A DNA stretch of 64,000 nucleotides from Nocardia fusca NBRC 14340 (GTDB taxonomy: Bacteria; Actinomycetota; Actinomycetes; Mycobacteriales; Mycobacteriaceae), in assembly GCF_001618425.1 (NCBI RefSeq), contig NZ_BDCU01000018.1, positions 434,001-498,000 on the forward strand, given 5' to 3'. Shown piece after piece: positions 24,899 to 31,910 of the stretch (position 1 is the stretch's first letter; each line of letters begins with the position of its first letter). Below the pieces are notes generated by a model. The model searched no databases, had not been told where the DNA came from, and saw only the letters and a program-made list of their open reading frames with translations. Made by a program: the position numbers and the translations under genes.

Positions 24899-25264
24899 GT
24901 GAGTGAGCCGACGACACCATTCGCCAGTGGTTTACTGCCGCACCTGCGGGAGAGTCCGGCGGATCCGACCCGATTCGCAACCACTCCAGCAGGAATCGGT
25001 CCCACCCCGATCGGCAAGCCGGCGAACGGTATTGATATGACAACATTCGGCCTTCACAGCGGCCACCCGCTCGGCGATTCGACGCGCGAAACCGCCGTGG
25101 AATTCGTTATCGACGCTATCGAATCCACCGGTGCGGCGACTCGGGACGATTTCGATATCGACCAGATCGTCACCACCGCGCACGCTCTGGCAGACGATTG
25201 GGACTTCCGGTCGTTGCGGCCGGACACCTTCTGGCGCGTCGCGTCGACCTTCATCCGGGCCTGA
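24899..25264 (+). CDS. Small protein of unknown function downstream of motif copy A
   Basis: 121 residues from GTG 24899, preceded by AAGGGGAGG. The N-terminal half is Pro/Thr-rich and probably disordered. The C-terminal half (STRETAVEFVIDAIESTGAA, RDDFDIDQIVTTAHALADDW and FWRVASTFIRA) looks like a compact helical domain. I believe similar short proteins occur beside Scr1 regulators in Nocardia, but I know no function. Its promoter shares the dyad motif with the DUF397 gene region and the gene at 27945, suggesting co-regulation. It is convergent with the Scr1 gene at 25348, separated by a very strong hairpin. Confidence 0.6.
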   Translation: MSEPTTPFASGLLPHLRESPADPTRFATTPAGIGPTPIGKPANGIDMTTFGLHSGHPLGDSTRETAVEFVIDAIESTGAATRDDFDIDQIVTTAHALADDWDFRSLRPDTFWRVASTFIRA

Positions 25265-25275
25265 CGCGCGCCGAC

Positions 25276-25321
25276 CCCGGCTTATGGTCTCGGCGTCGAG
25301 TCGCCGAGACCATAAGCCGGG
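25276..25321. terminator. 20-bp perfect hairpin between convergent genes
   Basis: CCCGGCTTATGGTCTCGGCG, a 6-base loop TCGAGT, then the exact complement. It lies 12 bases after the stop at 25264 and 27 bases beyond the stop of the Scr1 gene on the other strand. The position is right for a bidirectional terminator. Confidence 0.75.
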
Positions 25322-25347
25322 TCGTGACTTTCGCCGCTCGACCCGGC

Positions 25348-26235
25348 TCACAGGCCTTTCGTATAGTCCGCGATGATCCTGCGCGACTCTTCCGGCGGCG
25401 CCGCCTGCACGCTCAACCGGTCCATCACCGACAGGTACAGCGCCAGATCCTCACGCCGGTCCAGATACAGTGCGCTGGTCAGCTGTTCGAGGTAGACGAT
25501 ATCGGGCAGCTCGGTCTCGGCGAAGCGGAGAATAGTGAAAGAGCTTCCCGCAGCGGCGTGTTCACCGGCGGAGAAGGGGACAACCTGGATGGTCACATTC
25601 GGCAGCCGGGTCAGATCCAGCAGATGTTCCATCTGCGCCCGGTGCACATCCCGGCCACCGACCGGACGGTGCAGCGCCGCTTCGTCGAGTACCGCCCAGA
25701 TGACCGGCGGATCGGCACGATGCAGTATTTCCTGCCGGCGCTGGCGGAATGCCACCCGGCGATCGGTATCGGAATCCTCGTAACCGAGCGTCACAACCGC
25801 CCGGGCGTAGTCCGGTGTCTGCAGCAGGCCGGGCACCAGGTGCGATTCGTAGGTACGGATCTTGCTGGCGGCCTGCTCCAGACCCAAGTACGTGCTGAAC
25901 CAGGGTGGCAGCAGATCGCCGTAGCGGTGCCACCACCCTGGTTCGTTTGCTTTACGCGCGAGTTCGAGAAAGCTCTCCCGCTCTTCCGCATCGTCGACGC
26001 CGTACAACGTCAGCAGATCGCGGATATCCCGCTCTTTGAAACTCGTCCGGCCCAGTTCGAGCCGGCTGATCTTCGCGTGGGAACCGCGGATGGCGTCCCC
26101 CGCGGCTTCTCGGGTGATCTTCTTGCTCTCGCGCAGTTTTCGTAACTGGCCGCCCAGAGCGATTCGTAGAACCGTGGGGCCACGTTCCGCCTCGACGGAT
26201 TGCGCGCCACCACGGTTCTCGGGCTCTGCGATCAT
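25348..26235 (-). CDS. Scr1-type XRE regulator (HTH + DUF5753), paired with DUF397
   Basis: 295 residues. The N-terminal XRE HTH is LRKLRESKKITREAAGDAIR with SHAKISRLELGRTSFKERDI (about 30-70). DUF5753 follows: WFSTYLGLEQAASKIRTYES, LLQTPDYARAVVTLG, and the C-terminal TSALYLDRREDLALYLSVMD. It is clearly related to the regulator at 21937 but more basic in the HTH. The DUF397 gene lies upstream on the same strand with 82 bp between, giving the usual regulator/DUF397 pair. In Streptomyces the paired small protein modulates the regulator; here the candidate targets are the genes with the CAGATG/TTGCAT dyads. Confidence 0.92.
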   Translation of the reverse strand: MIAEPENRGGAQSVEAERGPTVLRIALGGQLRKLRESKKITREAAGDAIRGSHAKISRLELGRTSFKERDIRDLLTLYGVDDAEERESFLELARKANEPGWWHRYGDLLPPWFSTYLGLEQAASKIRTYESHLVPGLLQTPDYARAVVTLGYEDSDTDRRVAFRQRRQEILHRADPPVIWAVLDEAALHRPVGGRDVHRAQMEHLLDLTRLPNVTIQVVPFSAGEHAAAGSSFTILRFAETELPDIVYLEQLTSALYLDRREDLALYLSVMDRLSVQAAPPEESRRIIADYTKGL

Positions 26236-26317
26236 GGAGTCGTCTCCGATTTCGGGTTAACCCACGGTGCGCCGCTCATCGGATCGGGCGCACCACGCCG
26301 ACGGCCCATGCTACCTC

Positions 26318-26536
26318 TCAACCCGCTAGATCGTCGAACTCTCCGGCTTTGGCACCCTGCAGGAAAGCCTCGATCTCCGGGCGCGTGTAGAAGATCACCC
26401 CGCCGTCGGGGAAGCGCGAATTACGCATGGCCACCAGATTGTTGGCCGCCTCGGCGAACTCGACACAGTTCCCGCTCGGGTTACTAAAGGTGCTCTTCCG
26501 CCAGGCTCCGATCACCTGGTTCGTAACTTCCGACAT
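26318..26536 (-). CDS. DUF397 protein
   Basis: 72 residues from ATG 26536, preceded by AAGGAG 8 bases upstream. WRKSTFSNPSGNCVEFAEA near the N-terminus and VAMRNSRFPDGGVIFYTRPE with AFLQGAKAGEFDDL at the end match the DUF397 consensus (W.KSS.S...NCVE; V.VRDSK.P.G....... W..F...K.GEFD). DUF397 proteins pair with Scr1-type XRE regulators. The Scr1 gene follows downstream on the same strand. Its upstream region holds the 30-bp dyad at 26594-26623. Confidence 0.93.
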   Translation of the reverse strand: MSEVTNQVIGAWRKSTFSNPSGNCVEFAEAANNLVAMRNSRFPDGGVIFYTRPEIEAFLQGAKAGEFDDLAG

Positions 26537-26593
26537 AGGACCCACTCCTTGCTCATGGTCGCTGACGCCACTGTCGCATACCGTCGGTCCTTA

Positions 26594-26623
26594 CAGATGC
26601 AAACGCAGGTGTTCTTGCATCTG
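26594..26623. promoter_or_regulatory. Shared dyad motif, copy C (upstream of DUF397 gene)
   Basis: CAGATGCAA-N12-TTGCATCTG is a perfect 9-bp inverted repeat starting 58 bases upstream of the DUF397 start. Read on the minus strand, TTGCATCTGTAAGgacCgaCGG aligns with the same part of copies A and B (GCAT(T/C)TG(T/A)AAG...), so a -35-like TTGCAT is again contained in the dyad. It is the most symmetrical of the three copies and probably shows the full half-site CAGATGCAA. Confidence 0.65.
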
Positions 26624-26891
26624 CACCGACATCAGGACGATAGCACGAAGTTCGCCACACCGTGTTCACAGGCCCCCGGCGCAGGCGCACAGCCCCGGCG
26701 GATACCGGTGACCACACCCGCGGCCCGCCCGCGAAGGGAACCGCCGGAGTCGAATCGGACTGCGCCGACCACCGGGGTCGGCCGCGACGAGTCTTGTACT
26801 GTCGCAGTGGACATCGGTTTCACCAGCCGTCGGGCCCCACCGCCGGTATCCGCGCCGGCGCGTTCCGACCATGACCGCCCAGGAGTCCGCC

Positions 26892-27689
26892 ATGTCCGAA
26901 GAGCACCGCCCCGCGATCCGCACCGATATCCCGCACTCCGCCCGTATCTGGAACTACTGGATGGGCGGCACGGACTACTACGAGGTCGATCGCATCGCCG
27001 GTGACGCGGGAATCGCGGTCGATCCGGAGATCACCACCATGGCCGTCCAGTCACGGCAGTTCCTCATCCGGACGGTGCGATTCCTGGCCGCGGAGAAGGG
27101 GATTCGGCAATTCCTCGATATCGGCACCGGCCTGCCGACGATGCAGAACACGCACGAGGTGGCCCAGCGCGTCGCACCCGAATCCAAGATCGTCTACGTC
27201 GACAACGATCCGCTCGTGCTCGCCCACGCCCGCGCGCTGCTGGCCGATACCACCGACGCGGGCGTCACCGTCTACCTGGACTCCGACTATCACCGGCCCG
27301 AGCTCATCGTCTCCGACGCGCGGCACGTCCTCGATTTCACCGAGCCGGTGGCGGTGATGTTCATGGGCGTGCTCGGCCACGCGGAATCCTTCGCGGAGAT
27401 GCGGCGGATCGTGCACACCGTGCTCGAAGCCACCCCGTCCGGCAGCTATCTGGTCCTGTGGGACGGTACGGACGACAGTGCGGCGTATGTGACGCTGTGC
27501 CGGAACTACACCGATACCGGGGGCGTGCCCTATACCCCCCGCCCCCACTCGGAGATCCGGGCCGTATTCGACGGATTGACACTGGTGGAACCGGGCGTCG
27601 TCCCGATCGACCGGTGGCGCCCGGACACCCCCGGCGGCGAACCCCGGCCGGCGATCTCCGCGTACGGAGGCGTGGGCCGCACACCGTAG
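26892..27689 (+). CDS. SAM-dependent methyltransferase, DUF574-type (Methyltransf_19)
   Basis: 265 residues from ATG 26892, chosen because AGGAG lies 6 bases upstream; ATG 26871 is an alternative. PHSARIWNYWMGGTDYYEVD near the N-terminus, the SAM-binding FLDIGTGLPTMQNTHEVAQ, DNDPLVLAHARALL, and AVMFMGVLGH are the signatures of the DUF574 family, abundant in Streptomyces and Nocardia and frequently located beside Scr1/DUF397 genes. The methyl acceptor is unknown. It is divergent from the DUF397 gene, with 355 bp between the two starts. Confidence 0.92.
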   Translation: MSEEHRPAIRTDIPHSARIWNYWMGGTDYYEVDRIAGDAGIAVDPEITTMAVQSRQFLIRTVRFLAAEKGIRQFLDIGTGLPTMQNTHEVAQRVAPESKIVYVDNDPLVLAHARALLADTTDAGVTVYLDSDYHRPELIVSDARHVLDFTEPVAVMFMGVLGHAESFAEMRRIVHTVLEATPSGSYLVLWDGTDDSAAYVTLCRNYTDTGGVPYTPRPHSEIRAVFDGLTLVEPGVVPIDRWRPDTPGGEPRPAISAYGGVGRTP

Positions 27690-27809
27690 AACCCGGGCCG
27701 CCCGCCCTGGCGAGGCGGTGCGCCCGGTGTCACGGAAGGGGCAGTGCCACAGCGCCGGTCGCTCGCGGAAAACACCGGCAATCAGGTTCGTGCGATTTCG
27801 TCTGTTGTT

Positions 27810-27851
27810 TGCAGATGTACTTGCATTTGTAAGCGACAGCGGCTTAGACTC
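27810..27851 (+). promoter_or_regulatory. Shared dyad-promoter motif, copy B
   Basis: TGCAGATGTACTTGCATTTG (identical to copy A for 20 bases), then TAAGCGACAGCGGCT and a TAGACTC -10-like box at the same distance as in copy A. It lies about 95 bases upstream of the small gene at 27945, leaving an untranslated leader of roughly 90 bases. Confidence 0.65.
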
Positions 27852-27944
27852 AGGCGCACAAGAGGGGCGATACACAGCATTTTCCTCGGCTGATTCGCCG
27901 GCCGGAGGTGTCGCCCCGCAACGTCGCATGTGAGGGGCAACCGA

Positions 27945-28199
27945 ATGATCCAACCATTCCGAAGTCCCCATCGGAGCGCCATGGGCACCGCCGGCGGCGG
28001 CCATTCGCTCGGGCACCACCCCGAACCGCTACGCCGCTACGCGGCCCCAGAAGCCGGTACCGACTGCAATTCCGAACCGCCGGTACTCACCTATCGGCAG
28101 GCGCGCGAGATCCTGCACATCCACGATGTGCACGGTCCGCAGTGCCGCCAGTGGCTGGCCGCCGCCGCCTATCTCTCCGCGGGCCTCGACGACGAATAG
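27945..28199 (+). CDS. Small protein of unknown function downstream of motif copy B
   Basis: 84 residues from ATG 27945, preceded by GAGGGG; GTG 27930 is an in-frame alternative. The N-terminus is rich in His, Gly and Pro. The C-terminal part (VLTYRQAREILHIHDVHGPQ followed by CRQWLAAAAYLSAGLDDE) reads like a short helical domain, possibly a single degenerate helix-turn-helix. No family is recognised. The shared promoter motif ties it to the Scr1/DUF397 island. Confidence 0.5.
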   Translation: MIQPFRSPHRSAMGTAGGGHSLGHHPEPLRRYAAPEAGTDCNSEPPVLTYRQAREILHIHDVHGPQCRQWLAAAAYLSAGLDDE

Positions 28200-28320
28200 C
28201 CGATCGGCGGCTCCGCTCACCGCAGGACTCCGAAAAAAAAGGCCGTCGATGCCGATTCGTGCTGGCGTCGACGGGTCGAGCGCGAGATTCTGGAATCCCG
28301 CGCTCGAGTGGATGGTGACC

Positions 28321-28755
28321 ATGCGAATCGCCGAGATACTGCGCAACAAGGGCAGCGCCGTGACGACCGCGCGTCCGGATCTGGATATCCGCGCGCTGCT
28401 CGCTCTGCTGGCCGAACACAACATCGGAGCCGTCGTCGTCTCGCCCGACGGCCGGCGGATCGCCGGAATCGTCTCCGAACGCGATATCGTCCGTGCTCTG
28501 TACCGGCACGGCGCGGCACTACTGGATTCCCCGGTCTCACGGATCATGTCCACCGAGGTCCGGACCTGCGCCCCCGAGGACCACATCGAGGGTCTGCGCC
28601 GGATCATGACCGACCACCGGATCCGGCATCTGCCGGTGGTGTCCAGCGGTGAACTGGTCGGCATCGTGAGCATCGGCGACGTGGTCAAGAGCGCCATTTC
28701 CGAACTCGCCACCGAACGAGAGCAGCTCGTCGAATATCTGCAGGGCGGCTACTGA
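28321..28755 (+). CDS. CBS-domain protein
   Basis: 144 residues with two CBS motifs and no other domain: one about residues 8-62 (LLAEHNIGAVVVSPDGRRIA, GIVSERDIVRAL), the second about 73-130 (SRIMSTEVRTCAPEDHIEGL, HRIRHLPVVSSGELVGIVSI, GDVV). Stand-alone CBS pairs bind adenosine nucleotides and act as energy sensors; in mycobacteria they are often dormancy-induced. The start is ambiguous between ATG 28321 and ATG 28312 (three extra residues). It is convergent with the PPOX-type gene, stop to stop within 4 bases. Confidence 0.92.
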   Translation: MRIAEILRNKGSAVTTARPDLDIRALLALLAEHNIGAVVVSPDGRRIAGIVSERDIVRALYRHGAALLDSPVSRIMSTEVRTCAPEDHIEGLRRIMTDHRIRHLPVVSSGELVGIVSIGDVVKSAISELATEREQLVEYLQGGY

Positions 28756-28759
28756 CCGC

Positions 28760-29179
28760 TCAGCCGAGATCGGCGGACAACCATCGTTGCGGGCGCATGA
28801 ACACGACCACGTGCTCACCCAGCTCGGCTGCGGCGAAGGACAGGTAGTCCTCCACTCGCTCGGGCGGCAGGTAGCGCGCCACCATTTCGCGATGCCGCTC
28901 GTCGGTCAACGGCTCGACGCCGGTCACCGGACCCTCCACGCTGACATAGCGGACGGTCGGCTCGACCCGCTCGGCCAGCAGGCTGAACCGTCCCGCGGCC
29001 CGGATCCGGCGCATCTTCTCCGATTCCGGGCCGGTGAGCACCCAGAGATCACCGCCCGGCTCGTACTGGTACCAGATGGGCACGGTGAGGGGGCCCCGCT
29101 CCGGACCCGCCGATACCGAGAGCGCGCCGATATGCGGCTCGGCCAGAAACGCCTGACGTTCGTCGAGTGTGAGTGGCAT
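28760..29179 (-). CDS. Pyridoxamine 5'-phosphate oxidase-like flavin/F420-binding protein
   Basis: 139 residues from ATG 29179. AFLAEPHIGALSVSAGPERG, PLTVPIWYQYEPGGDLWVLT and SEKMRRIRAAGRFSLLAE match the split beta-barrel PPOX family, in the branch of small F420- or FMN-binding reductases (PxxP(V/I)WYxY and the K-x-RxI motif for phosphate contact). It is unlikely to be a true PNP oxidase because the pyridoxal-site residues are not conserved. Role unknown. It is divergent from the PLP operon start at 29338. Confidence 0.85.
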   Translation of the reverse strand: MPLTLDERQAFLAEPHIGALSVSAGPERGPLTVPIWYQYEPGGDLWVLTGPESEKMRRIRAAGRFSLLAERVEPTVRYVSVEGPVTGVEPLTDERHREMVARYLPPERVEDYLSFAAAELGEHVVVFMRPQRWLSADLG

Positions 29180-29337
29180 ACCGGCACCATATCGTCGGAC
29201 ACCGACATCTCCGGTGACCTCGTCACCCGGCGCTCTGCGCCGGCGAAACCGTATGCGCACCAAGCGCACTGGGCGAACTTTCCGACAATGAGTATCGTTG
29301 TTCGCAGTCCGGGCGGATCGGCGGAAGGAGCGATCAC

Positions 29338-30636
29338 ATGGGATCACCCCTGCGCCGACCGGATCGTCCGCCCCTCTCGGACGGAGCTCCCGCACCGGTG
29401 CGCCCGGCCACCGGACTGCTCCCGCCGGGGATCCGCGCATCCTTCCCGGCCCTGGCCGACAGCCGGGAGACCTATCTGGACAGTGCCGCCACGACGCAGA
29501 AGCCGCAGGCGGTGATCGACACCGTCCGCGACTACCATGCGACCGCTACCGCCAACGCCGCCCGCGGCACATACCCCTGGGCCACGGCGCTCACTCAGCG
29601 CATCGCCGCGGTCCGGGCCACGACCGCCCGCTTCGTGGGCGCCGCCCGGCCCGACGAGATCGTCTTCACCGGTGGCGCGACCGCGGCGCTCAATGCCGTC
29701 GCACTCTCCTGGGGTCTCACGGCGCTCGCGGACGGGGACGAGATCCTCTACAGCCCGCGCGACCACGCCGCCAATATCTCGCCCTGGTTTCTGCTGCGAG
29801 ACACCCTCGCGCGCTTCGGCCGCCGGATCGAACTCGTGCCCTACCGGGTCACCGCGGCAGGGCAGGCCGATACCGCCGATATCGCCGCGAAACTGAGCCC
29901 GCGTACCCGGCTGCTCACCGTGGCCCACCTGCATCATGTATTCGGCGCCTGCACCACCCTCGCCGAACTGCGCGACCGGATTCCCCCACGGGTGCGCCTG
30001 TGCTTCGACTGCAGCCAGAGCGGCGGCCACCTCCCGGTGGACGTCACCGCGCTCGGGGCCGATTTCGCGGCCTTCGCGGCCCACAAGATGTTCGCGGCGC
30101 CGGGCACCGGAATCCTGTACTGCCGGCACCGGACACACGCGCAACTGCGGCCGTTCCTGCCGGGCGGCGGTACCGACGCGGTGCTGACCGCCGAGGGGTT
30201 CGGCACCGGCGTCATGCCGGGCCTGCTGGAGGGCGGTACCGCCAACATTCCCGGCATCCTCTCGCTGGGCACCGCACTGGAGGTTCTCGAGGCATACGGT
30301 ATGCCCGCCGTCGCGGCGCACAATCGAGCGCTGACCCGGCGGTTGATCAGCGGATTGCGGGCGGTGCCGGGATTGACGTTCCTGCCGGGGCCCGCCCACG
30401 CCCGGGACGGCAGCGGGTACGGCATCGTCTCGTTCACCCTCGACGGTATTTCGGCGGCCGACCTCGGTTTCGTCCTCGCCGAATACGGCTTCCTCGTCCG
30501 CACCGGCGCCCACTGTATGCCCGACACCGGGGGCGACCCCGAATCGGTGCGGGTCAGCACCCACGTCTACACCTGCCTCGACGATATCGACCGCTTCGTC
30601 GACTGCGTCCGGACCCTCGCCGAGGAGCTGCCATGA
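29338..30636 (+). CDS. Class V aminotransferase / cysteine desulfurase-like PLP enzyme
   Basis: 432 residues from ATG 29338 with GGAAGGAG upstream. Fold-I PLP enzyme of the SufS/Csd type: YLDSAATTQKPQAVIDTVRD opens the fold, DEIVFTGGATAALNAVALSW binds the cofactor, and AHKMFAAPGTGILY carries the Schiff-base Lys250. Near the C-terminus LVRTGAHCMPDTGG contains Cys393 in the position of the SufS catalytic loop (RxGxHC). It is therefore probably able to take sulfur or selenium from cysteine, or to act as a C-S lyase; an aminotransferase role is possible. It is the first gene of a four-gene operon and overlaps the next by ATGA. No SufE, SufU or IscU partner is present. Confidence 0.85.
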   Translation: MGSPLRRPDRPPLSDGAPAPVRPATGLLPPGIRASFPALADSRETYLDSAATTQKPQAVIDTVRDYHATATANAARGTYPWATALTQRIAAVRATTARFVGAARPDEIVFTGGATAALNAVALSWGLTALADGDEILYSPRDHAANISPWFLLRDTLARFGRRIELVPYRVTAAGQADTADIAAKLSPRTRLLTVAHLHHVFGACTTLAELRDRIPPRVRLCFDCSQSGGHLPVDVTALGADFAAFAAHKMFAAPGTGILYCRHRTHAQLRPFLPGGGTDAVLTAEGFGTGVMPGLLEGGTANIPGILSLGTALEVLEAYGMPAVAAHNRALTRRLISGLRAVPGLTFLPGPAHARDGSGYGIVSFTLDGISAADLGFVLAEYGFLVRTGAHCMPDTGGDPESVRVSTHVYTCLDDIDRFVDCVRTLAEELP

Positions 30637-31910
30637 GCACAGAGATCAGCGCATCCACCGATACCGCCACCCAGTACGACCGGCGGGCCACCGCGCGGAT
30701 CCTGGCCGAGCTCGCCCGGCCGGGACTGTTCGCCGCCCATCAGCCGGCGGGAGCGGTCCGATTCGAGTACACCGCGACCGAGCTGCGTCCCGAACCCGGC
30801 AGCCATCTCACCTTCTCGCAACGGCTGTACCTGGAACGGTTCATGCGCCCCTGCCCCGCCGACGCGGTCACCTCCGCCACCCACCGGATGACCTGGACCG
30901 ACAGCGCCGGAATACCCAATACCGGGTTCTACCGGGCCGACGGGCCGGGTCCGCTCGTGCCGATCGCCACCCGGGAAGCCGTGCTCGCGCTCTGGCGCTC
31001 GATCGACGACAACGCCGGTCTCGCTGAGCGGATAGCGCGTCTGGATGCGGCGGCGCTCGCGGTGCTGGCCGGAACCACCACCGATCACGAACCCATCGAT
31101 ATCTTCCGGGTGGGGGTCGAGTCCGCGGGCCGGGCGCTGGCCCAGCACGCGCTCATCGCGCGGCAGACGCCGTACCGGACCCCCGGTGAATTCGCCCGCG
31201 GACTGCGCGATTCCGGAATTTTCACCGCGGTCGCCACCCGGTGGTTCTGGGAACTGCAGGCATCGACCTATCGACGGGGCATGATTCCGGTGAGCCTGCG
31301 CGCCGAGCCCGGCGGATCGGTGCGGTACACCGCCGAGTCGATCGCCATGCTGCGGGCGATGAAGGACGCGACCATCGCCGACGCGCACCGGGTGATGGAC
31401 CGGGCGACCACCGAGGAGGGGCTGACCGTACCCGCGGCGATTGCCCGGTACCACGACGATCTGGATCTCATCTCCCGGCAGTACGCCCTGCTACCGCGCG
31501 GGGAACAGCCCTCCTGCCCGGCCGCGGTCGTACACCGCGACAGGGGTGCGAACTCCAGCGTGCTGACCGAGGTGGTGCACCGCTTCGTCGAGGTGTTCAC
31601 CGATTTCGCCCGGCGCTGCGAACCGGTAGCGGTGCCGGCCCGGGAGGACCACGGCACCGGCCCGGCGGCGGAGGAGGACCGGATCTTCTACGTGCCCGAT
31701 ATGACGTGCAAACACTGTGTCCGCACGATCGGCGGGGTGCTCGAGTCGATGGACATCCGGGTCGTGGACATCGACCTCGACAGCAAGCGGGTCGTCGCGG
31801 AATTCCGCAGCCCACGCAACCGGGCCCGCGCCTTCGAGGCGTTGCGCGACGGTGGCTACAACCCGGTCGGCGAGCGGCCCGAACCGCTACGCCCGGGAAG
31901 CCTCGGATGA
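30633..31910 (+). CDS. Uncharacterised protein with C-terminal heavy-metal-associated (HMA) domain
   Basis: 425 residues. Residues 1-340 form a mostly helical region I cannot assign (notable words: SHLTFSQRLYLERFMRPCPA, SGIFTAVATRWFWELQASTY, SVRYTAESIAMLRAMKDATI). Residues about 349-415 are a complete HMA domain: FYVPDMTCKHCVRTIGGVLE with metal-binding Cys359 and Cys362, then IDLDSKRVVAEF and ALRDGGYNPV. HMA domains bind Cu(I), Zn or related soft metals. A fusion of this kind to an uncharacterised N-terminus, in an operon of sulfur-related PLP enzymes, suggests delivery or sensing of a thiophilic metal. It overlaps both neighbours by 4 bp (ATGA at 30633 and 31907), so translation is coupled. 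Confidence 0.85.
   Translation: MSTEISASTDTATQYDRRATARILAELARPGLFAAHQPAGAVRFEYTATELRPEPGSHLTFSQRLYLERFMRPCPADAVTSATHRMTWTDSAGIPNTGFYRADGPGPLVPIATREAVLALWRSIDDNAGLAERIARLDAAALAVLAGTTTDHEPIDIFRVGVESAGRALAQHALIARQTPYRTPGEFARGLRDSGIFTAVATRWFWELQASTYRRGMIPVSLRAEPGGSVRYTAESIAMLRAMKDATIADAHRVMDRATTEEGLTVPAAIARYHDDLDLISRQYALLPRGEQPSCPAAVVHRDRGANSSVLTEVVHRFVEVFTDFARRCEPVAVPAREDHGTGPAAEEDRIFYVPDMTCKHCVRTIGGVLESMDIRVVDIDLDSKRVVAEFRSPRNRARAFEALRDGGYNPVGERPEPLRPGSLG

Noticed and set aside
28228..28245. Run of eight A bases after the gene at 27945 as a terminator
   Set aside because: The run is A on the coding strand, and no stem precedes it on either strand in the right position.
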